Shown here one piece after another: positions 38,629-48,248 of a DNA stretch of 64,000 nt. The notes beneath the pieces were generated by a model. That model ran no database searches. It saw only the letters and a list, made by a program, of their open reading frames with translations, and was not told the origin of the DNA. The translations under genes were made by a program, and so were the position numbers. This DNA is from Arthrobacter sp. ERGS1:01 (GTDB lineage: Bacteria > Actinomycetota > Actinomycetes > Actinomycetales > Micrococcaceae): positions 3,224,001 through 3,288,000 of the forward strand of contig NZ_CP012479.1 in assembly GCF_001281315.1 (NCBI RefSeq), written 5' to 3'. Position 1 is the first letter of the stretch. The number at the start of each line of letters is the position of its first letter.

Positions 38629-39045
38629 CTACTCACCACCTTCGCGACGCACGATGCGTGCTTTCAACGGCAGCTTGTGGATTGCCAGGCGCAGTGCCTC
38701 GCGAGCTACCTCTTCTGATACACCGGAGAGTTCAAAGAGAACGCGACCGGGCTTGACATTCGCAATCCACCACTCGGGCGAACCCTTACCGGAACCCATG
38801 CGGGTTTCGGCAGGCTTCTTCGTCAACGGGCGGTCGGGGTAGATGTTGATCCACACCTTACCGCCACGCTTGATGTGACGAGTCATGGCGATACGAGCGG
38901 ACTCGATCTGGCGGTTGGTGACGTAGGCGGGCGTCAGAGCCTGAATGCCCCACTCACCAAACGTAACCGTGGTGCCGCCGGTAGCCTGGCCGGAACGACC
39001 CGGGTGGTGCTGCTTGCGGTACTTTACTCGACGTGGGATAAGCAT
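38629..39045 (-). CDS. rplP: 50S ribosomal protein L16
   Basis: 50S protein near the A site, 138 aa. [20 protein letters not shown] at the start, [20 protein letters not shown] and the arginine region targeted by ribosomal oxygenases are typical. It follows rpsC directly; GGAGGACAG near its start overlaps the rpsC end. Confidence 0.97.
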   Translation of the reverse strand: MLIPRRVKYRKQHHPGRSGQATGGTTVTFGEWGIQALTPAYVTNRQIESARIAMTRHIKRGGKVWINIYPDRPLTKKPAETRMGSGKGSPEWWIANVKPGRVLFELSGVSEEVAREALRLAIHKLPLKARIVRREGGE

Positions 39046-39894
39046 TTAAGCCTGTCCTCCTTCTGCTACCGGAGCTGCAACCTCTGCAGCTACAGGAGCC
39101 TCAACCGCGGCAGCAGCCTCGGTGCGCTCCGGACGGTCGTTACGACGACGGTCGCCACCGGCACGGGGACCGCGGGCTCCGCGGTCATCGCCGTCACGAC
39201 GCGGGCCACGGCCACGGGCAGGAGCGGCAGCTGCCTGAGCAGCCAGTTCCTTGCTCGTGACATCGCCCTTGTAGATCCAGACCTTGACACCGATGCGGCC
39301 GAACACGGTCTTGGCTTCGAAGAAGCCGTAATCGATGTTGGCGCGCAGGGTGTGCAGGGGCACACGACCTTCGCGGTAGAACTCGGTGCGGGACATTTCA
39401 GCGCCGCCCAGACGACCGGCACAAGCGACACGGATGCCCTTGACGCTGCCGGTGCGCTGTGCGGACTGCATGGCCTTCTTCATGGCGCGGCGGAAAGCCA
39501 CGCGAGAGGTCAGCTGCTCGGCGATGCCCTGGGCAACAAGCTGAGCGTCTGCTTCCGGGTTCTTTACTTCCAGGATGTTCAGCTGAACCTGCTTGCCGGT
39601 GAGCTTTTCGAGCTCGCCGCGGATGCGGTCTGCTTCGGCTCCACGGCGACCGATGACGATACCGGGGCGTGCGGTGTGGATATCCACACGTACACGGTCA
39701 CGGGTGCGCTCGATCTCAACCTTGGAAATACCGGCGCGGTCCATGCCCGTGGACATGAGTGCACGGATCTGGATGTCTTCTTTTACGAAGTCCTTGTAAC
39801 GCTGGCCGGGCTTGTTGCTGTCCGCGAACCAGTGTGAACGGTGGTCCGTGGTGATCCCGAGACGGAACCCGTGCGGGTTTACTTTCTGTCCCAC
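39046..39894 (-). CDS. rpsC: 30S ribosomal protein S3 with RG-rich C-terminal tail
   Basis: mRNA-entry-channel protein with helicase function on the 30S. The core (about 1-211) shows [20 protein letters not shown], the KH-domain GXXG as IGRRGAEAD, and [19 protein letters not shown]. Residues about 212-282 form a tail rich in Arg, Gly and Asp ([20 protein letters not shown]) ending in an acidic Ala/Glu stretch. E. coli S3 has 233 residues. Adjacent to rplV with no gap. Confidence 0.96.
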   Translation of the reverse strand: MGQKVNPHGFRLGITTDHRSHWFADSNKPGQRYKDFVKEDIQIRALMSTGMDRAGISKVEIERTRDRVRVDIHTARPGIVIGRRGAEADRIRGELEKLTGKQVQLNILEVKNPEADAQLVAQGIAEQLTSRVAFRRAMKKAMQSAQRTGSVKGIRVACAGRLGGAEMSRTEFYREGRVPLHTLRANIDYGFFEAKTVFGRIGVKVWIYKGDVTSKELAAQAAAAPARGRGPRRDGDDRGARGPRAGGDRRRNDRPERTEAAAAVEAPVAAEVAAPVAEGGQA

Positions 39895-40260
39895 TTAGCG
39901 AGCCTCCTCTTTCTCGGGGGTAGCGACAACCACGGTGACGTGGCTGGTGCGCTTCTTGATCTGGAAAGCGCGACCCTGTGCACGCGGTTGGAACCGCTTC
40001 ATGGTCGGGCCTTCATCAACGAAGATCTCGCTGATGTACAGATCATTTTCGTTGAACGCGATGCTGTCGCGATCAGCCAGAACGCGGGCGTTAGCCACTG
40101 CGGACTGGACTACCTTGAATACCGGCTCTGATGCTGCCTGGGGGGCAAACTTCAGAATCGCCAATGCCTCATTCGCCTGCTTGCCACGAATCAGGTTGAC
40201 GACGCGCCGGGCCTTCATAGGCGTGACGCGCAGATGACGCGCACTTGCCTTGGCTTCCAT
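39895..40260 (-). CDS. rplV: 50S ribosomal protein L22
   Basis: Lines the nascent-peptide tunnel, 121 aa. [20 protein letters not shown] and the long beta-hairpin region [20 protein letters not shown], a site of macrolide-resistance changes in other species, show no obvious insertion or deletion. Confidence 0.97.
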   Translation of the reverse strand: MEAKASARHLRVTPMKARRVVNLIRGKQANEALAILKFAPQAASEPVFKVVQSAVANARVLADRDSIAFNENDLYISEIFVDEGPTMKRFQPRAQGRAFQIKKRTSHVTVVVATPEKEEAR

Positions 40261-40298
40261 TGCTATCCTTCTCTCGTCTTAGCCGTAGAGAGCAGCGC

Positions 40299-40580
40299 CT
40301 AGCGGCGCTTGCCCTTACGGTCGTCCTTGACATGGCCGCGGAAAGTCCGCGTGGGGGCGAATTCGCCGAGCTTGTGCCCGACCATCGACTCGGTAACAAA
40401 CACGGGGATGTGCTTGCGACCGTCGTGCACGGCAATCGTGTGACCCAGCATGTCCGGGATGATCATCGATCGGCGGGACCAGGTCTTGATGACGTTCTTG
40501 GTGCCCTTATCGTTTTCCCTAGCTACCTTTACAAAGAGGTGCTGGTCAACGAAGGGACCCTTTTTCAGGCTACGTGGCAT
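40299..40580 (-). CDS. rpsS: 30S ribosomal protein S19
   Basis: 30S head protein, 93 aa, normal length. [39 protein letters not shown] and [19 protein letters not shown] are diagnostic. Between rplB and rplV. Confidence 0.98.
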   Translation of the reverse strand: MPRSLKKGPFVDQHLFVKVARENDKGTKNVIKTWSRRSMIIPDMLGHTIAVHDGRKHIPVFVTESMVGHKLGEFAPTRTFRGHVKDDRKGKRR

Positions 40581-40592
40581 GTCTCCAGGCTC

Positions 40593-41432
40593 CTATCGCT
40601 TGTTCTTGCCAGTACGACGGCGACGAACAATAAGCTTGTCGCTCTCTTTGTTGGGGCGGCGGGTACGGCCTTCAGGCTTACCGTTCGGGTTGACCGGGTG
40701 ACGTCCACCGGAGGTCTTACCTTCACCACCACCGTGCGGGTGGTCAACCGGGTTCATCACGACACCACGCACGGTCGGGCGAACGCCCTTCCAGCGCATA
40801 CGGCCGGCCTTACCCCAGTTGATGTTCGACTGCTCAGCGTTGCCGACCTCGCCGATCGTCGCGCGGCAGCGGACGTCAACGTTGCGGATTTCGCCGGAGG
40901 GCAGTCGCAGCTGGGCGAAACGGCCTTCCTTGGCGACGAGCTGAACGGAAGCGCCAGCGGAGCGAGCCATCTTGGCACCGCCACCGGGACGCAGCTCCAC
41001 AGCGTGGATAACAGTACCCACGGGGATGTTGCGCAACGGCAGGTTGTTGCCAGGCTTGATGTCGGCCTCGGGGCCGGCTTCAACAAAGTCGCCCTGCTTG
41101 AGCTTGTTGGGAGCAATGATGTAACGCTTGGTGCCATCAACGTAGTGCAGGAGGGCAATGCGCGCGGTGCGGTTGGGATCGTATTCGATCTCAGCAACGC
41201 GGGCGTTGACGCCATCCTTGTCGTGACGACGGAAGTCAATCAGGCGGTACTGGCGCTTGTGGCCACCACCCTTGTGACGAGTCGTGATACGACCGGTGTT
41301 ATTGCGGCCACCCTTTTTGGGCAGGGGACGGACCAGAGACTTCTCCGGCGTCGACCGCGTGATTTCACTGAAGTCGGCAACGCTCGAGCCGCGACGGCCC
41401 GGGGTTGTCGGCTTGTATTTACGGATTCCCAT
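40593..41432 (-). CDS. rplB: 50S ribosomal protein L2
   Basis: Conserved 50S protein required for subunit joining and peptidyl-transferase activity, 279 aa. [20 protein letters not shown] begins it and [19 protein letters not shown] contains the conserved His close to the catalytic centre. Confidence 0.98.
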   Translation of the reverse strand: MGIRKYKPTTPGRRGSSVADFSEITRSTPEKSLVRPLPKKGGRNNTGRITTRHKGGGHKRQYRLIDFRRHDKDGVNARVAEIEYDPNRTARIALLHYVDGTKRYIIAPNKLKQGDFVEAGPEADIKPGNNLPLRNIPVGTVIHAVELRPGGGAKMARSAGASVQLVAKEGRFAQLRLPSGEIRNVDVRCRATIGEVGNAEQSNINWGKAGRMRWKGVRPTVRGVVMNPVDHPHGGGEGKTSGGRHPVNPNGKPEGRTRRPNKESDKLIVRRRRTGKNKR

Positions 41433-41462
41433 AGTTTATTTCCTCGTTAAAGTGGTCTCCGC

Positions 41463-41768
41463 TTAGGAAAGCGGACCGCCGAAGATGTCGATTGTGCCTT
41501 CTTTGAGGGAGACAATGGCACGCTTGGTGCTCTTGCGCTGTCCCCATCCGAACTTGGTGCGCTTACGCTTACCGGCACGGTTGATGGTGTTGATCGAGTC
41601 GACCTTGACGGAGAAAATCTTCTCCACGGCCAGCTTGATCTCGGTCTTGTTCGAGCGGGGGTCGACCAGGAAGGTGTACTTACCTTCGTCGATCAAGCCG
41701 TAGCTCTTTTCCGAGACGACCGGTGCAAGCACTACGTCGCGCGGATCCTTGATGGTGACGGCGCTCAC
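41463..41768 (-). CDS. rplW: 50S ribosomal protein L23
   Basis: Exit-tunnel protein that docks trigger factor and SRP, 101 aa. [20 protein letters not shown] and [18 protein letters not shown] are typical. Its ATG overlaps the stop of rplD by 4 bp, so it is translated together with the long L4. Confidence 0.97.
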   Translation of the reverse strand: MSAVTIKDPRDVVLAPVVSEKSYGLIDEGKYTFLVDPRSNKTEIKLAVEKIFSVKVDSINTINRAGKRKRTKFGWGQRKSTKRAIVSLKEGTIDIFGGPLS

Positions 41769-42601
41769 TTGGCGTCCTCCTCAATTGTCTGGGCAGCCTC
41801 GCCGCCGGCGGGAACAAAGCCTGCGGCCTTGGCTTCCTCAACCGTTGCGAACCAAACCTCGGCCACAGTGGCGTCATACCAGCGTGAACCAGGCACGTGG
41901 TACTTCATGGAGTCCTTGTTGCCCTTGATGGTACCTTCGGCAACATCAGCGTCATCTTCGAAGATGATCTCTTCAACCAGCAGCATGCTGGAGGCGAAAG
42001 CCTCGGCAGCGGCGCGGCCCTCAACGAACGCGTCATACGCGGCCTGAGTGAAGATGATGTCATCGGAGACAAGCACGTCGTAGGTGTTGAGCTGGTCAAC
42101 GTACAGGACGTGGATGTTCGTGATGTTGCGAACGCTCAACGCGGCGATGTCGTTGGCGCGCTCGATGACGACCAACAGGTTCTTGCGCGTGGAGACGGCA
42201 GCCAGGGTTGCCTTTGCAGCCTTGGTGGACGGCGCAGTGCCGGTCACCAATTCGGAGACAACGTGGATGCGGCCATTGCGTGCCCGGTCAGACAGGGCGC
42301 CGCGCAGTGCAGCAGCCTTCATCTTCTTGGGGGTGCGCTGGCTGTAGTCACGAGGGGTCGGACCGTGGACAACGCCACCGCCGGTCATGTGAGGGGCGCG
42401 GATGGAACCCTGACGGGCACGGCCGGTACCCTTCTGTGCGAACGGCTTGCGGCCTGCACCGGATACTTCGGCGCGGGTCTTGGTCTTGTGGGTACCCTGG
42501 CGTGCAGCAGCGAGCTGAGCTACGACGACCTGGTGCAGCAGCGGCACGTTGGTCTGTACGTCGAAGATCTCTGCAGGCAGATCAACCTTTACAGTAGCCA
42601 T
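41765..42601 (-). CDS. rplD: 50S ribosomal protein L4 fused to a sunset-type domain
   Basis: The canonical L4 (about 1-195) includes [20 protein letters not shown], the tunnel-loop region [14 protein letters not shown] and the C-terminal [12 protein letters not shown]. The protein is 278 aa instead of about 200-210. After an acidic linker (196-222) comes a compact extra domain, residues about 223-267, with [19 protein letters not shown] and [20 protein letters not shown]. This matches the short IKGN...YHxPG...WF...A..AGF module ('sunset' domain) found alone in small actinobacterial proteins and at the end of some nucleases. The reading frame is continuous and overlaps rplW, so it is not a frameshift. 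Its function is unknown. Confidence 0.93.
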   Translation of the reverse strand: MATVKVDLPAEIFDVQTNVPLLHQVVVAQLAAARQGTHKTKTRAEVSGAGRKPFAQKGTGRARQGSIRAPHMTGGGVVHGPTPRDYSQRTPKKMKAAALRGALSDRARNGRIHVVSELVTGTAPSTKAAKATLAAVSTRKNLLVVIERANDIAALSVRNITNIHVLYVDQLNTYDVLVSDDIIFTQAAYDAFVEGRAAAEAFASSMLLVEEIIFEDDADVAEGTIKGNKDSMKYHVPGSRWYDATVAEVWFATVEEAKAAGFVPAGGEAAQTIEEDAK

Positions 42602-42605
42602 TTAC

Positions 42606-43256
42606 TTATGCTCCCTTCACGGCGGTGCGTACGAGGACGACCGAACCGCGGGCGCCGGGAACGGCACCCTTGATCAGCAGCAGCGACTTCTCGGCGTCAA
42701 CACCGTGAACCGTGAGGTTCATGGTGGTGGTGCGCTCGGCGCCCATGCGGCCAGCCATGCGGACACCCTTGAAAACGCGGCCGGGGGTGGACGCGCCACC
42801 GATGGAACCGGGCTTACGGTGGTTCTTGTGGGCACCGTGAGATGCCGGGGCACCGTGGAAGCCGTGACGCTTCATGACACCGGCGAAGCCCTTACCCTTT
42901 GAAGTGCCGACGACGTCGACCTTCTGGCCGGCTTCGAAGATCTCAACGGAGAGCTCCTGGCCGAGGGTGTAGGTGTCGGCGTCTGCGGTACGCAGTTCAA
43001 CGACGTGGCGGCGAGGCGTGACGCCAGCCTTTTCAAAGTGACCAGCCAGCGGCTTGGTGACCTTGCGGGGATCGATCTGGCCGTAGCCGATCTGGACGGC
43101 AACGTAGCCATCAACCTCTGCATTGCGCAGCTGGGTGACAACGTTGGAATCGGCCTGGACGACGGTTACGGGAACAAGCTTGTTGTTCTCGTCCCAGACC
43201 TGGGTCATGCCGAGCTTCGTGCCCAGGATGCCCTTAGTGTTTCGGGTCGCGGTCAT
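42606..43256 (-). CDS. rplC: 50S ribosomal protein L3
   Basis: Early-assembly protein reaching the peptidyl-transferase centre, 216 aa. [40 protein letters not shown] and the [20 protein letters not shown] loop are conserved. Lies between rpsJ and rplD. Confidence 0.98.
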   Translation of the reverse strand: MTATRNTKGILGTKLGMTQVWDENNKLVPVTVVQADSNVVTQLRNAEVDGYVAVQIGYGQIDPRKVTKPLAGHFEKAGVTPRRHVVELRTADADTYTLGQELSVEIFEAGQKVDVVGTSKGKGFAGVMKRHGFHGAPASHGAHKNHRKPGSIGGASTPGRVFKGVRMAGRMGAERTTTMNLTVHGVDAEKSLLLIKGAVPGARGSVVLVRTAVKGA

Positions 43257-43273
43257 AGTTTCTCAGCACCTCC

Positions 43274-43582
43274 CTACAGTTTGATTTCGATGTTCACGTC
43301 GGCCGGCAGGTCGAGACGCATAAGCGAATCCACCGCCTTGGGCGTGGGATCAATGATGTCGATCAGACGCTTGTGCGTGCGCATTTCAAAGTGCTCGCGG
43401 CTGTCCTTGTACTTGTGAGGCGAACGGATTACGCAGTAAACGTTCTTCTCGGTGGGCAGCGGCACCGGGCCGACTACCGTTGCGCCTGCGCGCGTGACCG
43501 TCTCAACGATCTTCCGAGCCGAAACATCAATGACCTCGTGGTCATATGACTTCAGCCGGATGCGGATTTTTTGTCCCGCCAT
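43274..43582 (-). CDS. rpsJ: 30S ribosomal protein S10
   Basis: 30S head protein, also the NusE antitermination factor; 102 aa. [20 protein letters not shown] fixes the start at ATG 43582, dropping a 48-codon open extension. [20 protein letters not shown] and [19 protein letters not shown] are diagnostic. First gene of the S10 operon. Confidence 0.98.
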
Positions 43583-43985
43583 GGCGTCGTGACTCTCTTT
43601 CCTGTAACGAAGCAACCTGTAGTAGCGATGCTGTTGACGTAAACGCTGTTTACTTTTCCTTGTTCCATATGGCACTTCCAGCCACGCTCCCAACCAACTG
43701 AATCCGGATAGTTCCGGGTTCCTCAATTGGCCGAAGCTCCGACCCCCGCGGTCGGGCGTGTCGCTTCAAAAAAGCGCACGTACCCGCATGAATTGCGAAG
43801 GTGGGTTATGTTTGGGCTTTGACTTGGACCCTGCACCGAGCATTATCTCGACCGGGACACGAAAAAGCACTTGAACAACTCAATAAGTATGCCGGATTAT
43901 GGGCTCAAACGCCAACCGGGGTGCCGCCCCATCGGGCCGCCACCCCCTCTAGTGCCGATATTGACGGGCATGAGAGGCTACAAGC
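43583..43985. promoter_or_regulatory. Divergent promoter/leader region, rpsJ and MFS gene
   Basis: This 403-bp interval separates rpsJ (minus) from the sugar carrier (plus) and must hold both promoters. On the minus strand GATAAT (43847-43842) is a possible -10 for rpsJ; on the plus strand TTGACT (about 43820) is a possible -35 with no good -10. A small hairpin with an internal T-run lies at 43757-43780 (CGTG.CGCTT/AAGCG.CACG), 175 nt before rpsJ, and could be a leader attenuator. No open frame here is credible. Confidence 0.5.
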
Positions 43986-45275
43986 GTGAGCAAAGTCACC
44001 GACAACGCGGGTGTTGGTTCCCCCGCACAGGCACAGTCACTGGCCGCCGTTCCCACCCGCCGAGTGGGCGGGCGTTGGATCACCTTCTTTGCCCTGAGCT
44101 GGTTTGGCGTGTGGATCGCCCAGCTCACGCCCGTGCAATTGCTGCTGCCGGTGCAGATCGAGAACGAGCTCGCCACCACGGACTGGGTCAGGAACGTGAT
44201 GGCCTTTGGCGTCATTTCCGGCATCGCGGGCGCCTTCGCGCTGATCGCCTACCCCCTGACGGGTGCGCTCTCCGACCGCACCACCTCCTCCTGGGGCCGG
44301 CGCAGGCCGTGGATAGCCGCCGGCACGGCCGGGTTCGCCGTCTCCCTTGTCATCCTGGGCCTGCAGTCCAGCCTGTGGGGCATCGGCCTGTGCTGGGTCG
44401 CGGCCAGCACCTTTTTTTGCGTGCTGACCGCGGCCCTGACCGCCGCCATCTCCGACCAGGTGCCGGTGAACCAGCGCGGTTACGTGTCCGGTTGGATCTC
44501 CGCCCCGCAGGCCATCGGCATCATCGCCGGACTGGTGCTCGTCACGGCCCTGGCGCTGAGCACCTTCGCCGGTTATGCCCTCATGGCCGGACTGCTGGTG
44601 CTGTTGGGATTGCCGTTCCTGTTGCTCATCCCCGACCAGGTGCTCCCCCGCGGTGTCATGCCGAAACTGACGTTCCGATCACTGATCGACGGCATGTGGA
44701 TCAGCCCGCGCCGGCATCCCGACTTCGGTTGGACCCTGCTCAGCCGGATCCTGGTAAACCTGGGCAACGCCTTCGGCACCAGCCTGCTGCTGTACTTCCT
44801 CGAGTTCGGCCTGCACATGGCCGACCCCGAAGACTCGCTGATCATCCTCACGCTCGTCTACATGGTGTTCGTGATCGTCGCGTCGCTGTGGCTGGGCCGG
44901 CTCTCCGACCGGCTCGGCAACCGCCGCACCTTCGTGTTCATCTCCTCCGTGCTGCAAGCCGCCGCGGCCCTGATCCTGGCGTTCGTGCCCAGCTTCGACG
45001 CCGCCATCGTCGCGGCCGGCCTGCTGGGGCTCGGTTACGGCTGCTTCCTCTCCGTCGACCAGGCGCTGGCCACGGAGGTCCTGCCGGACCAGCTCTCCCG
45101 CGGCAAGGACCTGGGCATCATGAACATTGCCCTGACGGTGCCGCAGGCGTTCGCCCCCATGCTGGGCGCCCTGCTGGTGGGTGCCGCCGGCGGTTTCACC
45201 TTGCTGTTTGTGGTTTCCGGGCTCACGGCGCTTGCCGGGGCATTGGCAGTGGCTCAAGTGAAAGGTGTTCGATGA
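43986..45275 (+). CDS. MFS sugar transporter (GPH/SLC45-like)
   Basis: A 429-aa major-facilitator carrier with about twelve membrane segments. Near the first cytoplasmic loop it has YPLTGALSDRTTSSWGRRRP, the variant MFS motif (G-x-x-SDRxxxxxGRRRP) shared by the glycoside-cation and SLC45-type sucrose carriers; WLGRLSDRLGNRRTF is the equivalent loop in the second half. The GTG start has GAGAGG 8 nt upstream. It overlaps the GH1 gene by 4 bp (ATGA), so a beta-glucoside is the probable cargo. Plus-strand genes here interrupt an otherwise minus-strand ribosomal region. Confidence 0.88.
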   Translation: MSKVTDNAGVGSPAQAQSLAAVPTRRVGGRWITFFALSWFGVWIAQLTPVQLLLPVQIENELATTDWVRNVMAFGVISGIAGAFALIAYPLTGALSDRTTSSWGRRRPWIAAGTAGFAVSLVILGLQSSLWGIGLCWVAASTFFCVLTAALTAAISDQVPVNQRGYVSGWISAPQAIGIIAGLVLVTALALSTFAGYALMAGLLVLLGLPFLLLIPDQVLPRGVMPKLTFRSLIDGMWISPRRHPDFGWTLLSRILVNLGNAFGTSLLLYFLEFGLHMADPEDSLIILTLVYMVFVIVASLWLGRLSDRLGNRRTFVFISSVLQAAAALILAFVPSFDAAIVAAGLLGLGYGCFLSVDQALATEVLPDQLSRGKDLGIMNIALTVPQAFAPMLGALLVGAAGGFTLLFVVSGLTALAGALAVAQVKGVR

Positions 45276-46699
45276 AGGCAACGGCGGAGGAATTGGGCAG
45301 ATGGTTGGCAGCCGAGCTGCCCTCCGGCTTTGAGTTGGGCGTGGCGACGGCGGCCTTCCAGATTGAGGGCGCCGTGCACGACGCCGGTCGCGGGCCCAGC
45401 GGCTGGGACGCCTTCACTGCGGGGCCGGGAAACATCCTCAACGGCGACACCGCCGACATCGCCTGCGACCACTTCCACCGGGTGGCCGAGGATGTGGCAC
45501 TCATGAAGGACCTGGGCATCGACGCCTACAGGTTCTCCATTGCCTGGCCCCGGATCGTCCCCGACGGTGCGGGAGCCGCAAACCCCCGGGGCCTGGACTT
45601 TTACGACCATCTGGTGGACGCCTTGCTGGCCGCCGGTATCAAACCCATGGCCACGCTGTACCACTGGGACACTCCCCTGCCGTTGGAGCAGGCGGGCGGC
45701 TGGCTGAACCGTGCCACCGCCGAACGCTTCGGCGACTACGCATCCCTGGTGGGCGGCCGGCTTGGCGACCGCGTGGACAAGTGGGTCACCATCAACGAGC
45801 CGGCGACAGTAACGCTCAACGGCTATGGCCTGGGCGTCCATGCACCCGGCAAGTCCCTGCTTTTCGATGCGCTGCCCACGGCCCACCACCAATTGCTGGC
45901 ACACGGGTTTGCGGTCCAGGCGCTCCGGAGTGCCGGGGTGAGCGGCGGGGTGGGAATCACCAACGTCCACTCCCCCGTGGTTCCGGCGGATCCGGATAAC
46001 CTCGAGGACGTCGCGTATGCGGGGCTCTTTGACATCCTGCACAACAGGATCTTTGCCGATCCCGTACTGCTGGGCCACTATCCGCAAGTGCCGGAGCTGG
46101 TGGCCGACATGTTTGCACCCCTATTGGACGTCCCGGCGGCCGACCTTGCGGCGATCTCGGCGCCACTGGATTTCTACGGCCTGAACTACTATGCACCCAC
46201 CCGGGTGGGCGCCGGGGCCGGTGGCGGTGAAAATCCGGACGGCTCAGCCCCGGCCATGGCACAGCTGCCGTTCCACCTTGCTGATTGGCCGGAATACCCC
46301 TCCACGGGTTTCGGCTGGCCCGTGGCACCGGCACACTTCGGCACCGCCTTGGCCCAGATGCGGGACAGGTACGGCAGTGCCCTTCCGCCCGTGTACATCA
46401 CCGAGAACGGCGCCAGTTTCGAGGATTCGCTCTCCCCTGACGGCGCAGTCCACGACTCCCGCCGGGTGGAGTACCTGGTCCAACACCTCAGTGCCGCGCT
46501 CGACGCCGTCAAACCCGGCGGCCGGGCCGAGGGCCTGGACCTGCGCGGCTACTACGCGTGGTCCCTGCTGGACAACTTTGAGTGGGCTGCCGGATACTCG
46601 CAGCGATTTGGCCTGGTCCACGTGGACTTTGACACCCTGGCTCGCACGCCCAAGGACTCGTTCCGGATGTTCCAGGCACTCGCCCGGGAGCGGAGTTAG
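45272..46699 (+). CDS. GH1 beta-glucosidase
   Basis: A 475-aa cytoplasmic TIM-barrel glycosidase that would hydrolyse beta-glucosides such as cellobiose imported by the adjoining carrier. ELGVATAAFQIEGAVHDAGR is the GH1 N-terminal signature; the acid/base is Glu176 in TINEP and the nucleophile Glu378 in YITENG. YYAWSLLDNFEWAAGYSQRF near the end is also typical. The start overlaps the MFS stop. Specificity (glucosidase, galactosidase or fucosidase) is not certain, but the sequence around WSLLDNFEW fits beta-glucosidase. Not a 6-phospho enzyme by context, as the partner is an MFS carrier, not a PTS. Confidence 0.92.
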   Translation: MKATAEELGRWLAAELPSGFELGVATAAFQIEGAVHDAGRGPSGWDAFTAGPGNILNGDTADIACDHFHRVAEDVALMKDLGIDAYRFSIAWPRIVPDGAGAANPRGLDFYDHLVDALLAAGIKPMATLYHWDTPLPLEQAGGWLNRATAERFGDYASLVGGRLGDRVDKWVTINEPATVTLNGYGLGVHAPGKSLLFDALPTAHHQLLAHGFAVQALRSAGVSGGVGITNVHSPVVPADPDNLEDVAYAGLFDILHNRIFADPVLLGHYPQVPELVADMFAPLLDVPAADLAAISAPLDFYGLNYYAPTRVGAGAGGGENPDGSAPAMAQLPFHLADWPEYPSTGFGWPVAPAHFGTALAQMRDRYGSALPPVYITENGASFEDSLSPDGAVHDSRRVEYLVQHLSAALDAVKPGGRAEGLDLRGYYAWSLLDNFEWAAGYSQRFGLVHVDFDTLARTPKDSFRMFQALARERS

Positions 46700-46730
46700 G
46701 CTGTCGACCATTGGGCTCGACCACGGATGA

Positions 46731-46829
46731 GGCCGGGCCGGCGTTTTTTGTAGTCCGGCGTAAAGGAGGACCCGAGGCCGCCCGCGGCCGACGGGACGGA
46801 TAGCCGGACGGAAAAACGCCGGCCCGGCC
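46731..46829. repeat. Long rod-like inverted repeat
   Basis: Bases 46731-46748 pair perfectly with 46812-46829 (18 bp, including a T5/A5 part). Inside, GTCCGGC (46753-46759) pairs with GCCGGAC (46803-46809), and a GGCCG/CGGCC palindrome is at the centre. The whole 99 bp can fold into one interrupted rod. It lies between the convergent GH1 and tuf genes, ahead of the separate tuf terminator. Confidence 0.8.
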
Positions 46830-46846
46830 GCCACCTTGGACACAGA

Positions 46847-46876
46847 AAAGCCCCCCAGCCGAAGCTGGGGGGCTTT
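46847..46876 (-). terminator. tuf terminator
   Basis: AAAGCCCCCCAGC (46847-46859) and GCTGGGGGGCTTT (46864-46876) form a perfect 13-bp stem with loop CGAA; on the minus strand it runs into TTTTCTGTG. Confidence 0.92.
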
Positions 46877-46897
46877 CCTAGCGATCTAAGTAATTAA

Positions 46898-48088
46898 TTA
46901 CTTGATGATCTTGGTGACACGGCCTGAACCAACGGTGCGGCCACCCTCGCGGATAGCGAAGCCGAGGCCTTCTTCCATGGCGATCGGCTGGATCAGCGCG
47001 ACAGTCATTTCGGTGTTGTCGCCAGGCATAACCATTTCCGTGCCCTCGGGCAGGGTGATGACGCCGGTAACATCCGTGGTGCGGAAGTAGAACTGCGGGC
47101 GGTAGTTCGAGTAGAACGGGTTGTGACGCCCGCCCTCGTCCTTGGCCAGGATGTAGACGTTGGCTTCGAAGTCGGTGTGCGGGGTGATGGAACCCGGCTT
47201 CACGATGACCTGTCCACGCTCTACGTCTTCGCGCTTGATACCGCGCAGCAGCAGACCACAGTTCTCGCCGGCCCATGCCTCGTCGAGCTGCTTGTGGAAC
47301 ATTTCGATACCGGTAACCGTGGTCTTCTGGACCGGACGGATACCGACGATCTCGACCTCGGAGTTGATCTGAAGGGTTCCACGCTCGGCGCGGCCCGTCA
47401 CAACAGTTCCACGACCGGTGATGGTGAAGACATCTTCAACCGGCATCAGGAACGGCTTGTCCTTGTCGCGGATCGGGTCCGGAACGTTGTTGTCCACTGC
47501 ATCCATCAGGTCCTCAACGGACTTGACCCATACGGGATCGCCTTCCAGAGCCTTCAGGCCGGAAACGCGCACAACGGGTGCCTCGTCGCCGTCGAAGCCC
47601 TGCGAGGAGAGCAGTTCGCGAACTTCCATCTCGACCAGGTCGAGAAGTTCTTCGTCATCAACCATGTCGGACTTGTTCAGTGCGACCAGCAGGTAGGGGA
47701 CACCAACCTGGCGGGCCAACAGAACGTGCTCGCGAGTCTGGGCCATCGGGCCGTCAGTCGCAGCAACCACCAGGATAGCGCCGTCCATCTGGGCAGCACC
47801 GGTGATCATGTTCTTGATGTAGTCAGCGTGACCGGGGGCGTCTACGTGTGCGTAGTGGCGCTTCTCGGTCTGGTACTCAACGTGGGAGATGTTGATCGTG
47901 ATACCGCGCTGCTTCTCCTCGGGAGCCGAGTCGATGGAGCTGAAATCACGCTGCTCGTTGAGTGTCGGGTACTTGTCGTACAGTACCTTGGAAATGGCAG
48001 CCGTCAACGTGGTCTTACCATGGTCAACGTGACCGATGGTGCCGATGTTAACGTGCGGCTTGGTCCGCTCGAACTTTGCCTTTGCCAC
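46898..48088 (-). CDS. tuf: Elongation factor Tu
   Basis: GTPase delivering aminoacyl-tRNA to the ribosome, 396 aa. G1 is [15 protein letters not shown]3 [12 protein letters not shown] and G4 NKSDM; the C-terminus ends [10 protein letters not shown]. The start is GTG 48088 with AGGAGG 5 nt upstream. It follows fusA by 160 bp; a hairpin and AT-rich stretch in between suggest an additional promoter for tuf. The only tuf copy in the window. Confidence 0.98.
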   Translation of the reverse strand: MAKAKFERTKPHVNIGTIGHVDHGKTTLTAAISKVLYDKYPTLNEQRDFSSIDSAPEEKQRGITINISHVEYQTEKRHYAHVDAPGHADYIKNMITGAAQMDGAILVVAATDGPMAQTREHVLLARQVGVPYLLVALNKSDMVDDEELLDLVEMEVRELLSSQGFDGDEAPVVRVSGLKALEGDPVWVKSVEDLMDAVDNNVPDPIRDKDKPFLMPVEDVFTITGRGTVVTGRAERGTLQINSEVEIVGIRPVQKTTVTGIEMFHKQLDEAWAGENCGLLLRGIKREDVERGQVIVKPGSITPHTDFEANVYILAKDEGGRHNPFYSNYRPQFYFRTTDVTGVITLPEGTEMVMPGDNTEMTVALIQPIAMEEGLGFAIREGGRTVGSGRVTKIIK

Positions 48089-48199
48089 GGGTTCCTCCTA
48101 GAACGTTTCAGATGACTTACTCTCTAGCGACGCTTTTCGTCACTAAAACCGTAGTAAGTCTACTGGGGGCTTTTTATATTTAAGAAATTGCTAGCTGCC

Positions 48200-48234
48200 G
48201 GCGTCTGTTCCAGCCTACGGCCGGAACAGACGCC
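48200..48234 (-). terminator. Hairpin between fusA and tuf
   Basis: GGCGTCTGTTCC (48200-48211) and GGAACAGACGCC (48223-48234) form a perfect 12-bp stem 15 bp behind the fusA stop. No T-run follows on the minus strand, so it may only attenuate or protect the fusA 3' end. Confidence 0.6.
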
Positions 48235-48248
48235 AAGCAAAAGTGCGA

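Noticed and set aside
41765..42601. Frameshift or missed stop at the end of rplD
   Set aside because: The extra codons keep normal codon use, encode a coherent domain and overlap the rplW start in the usual ATGA manner.
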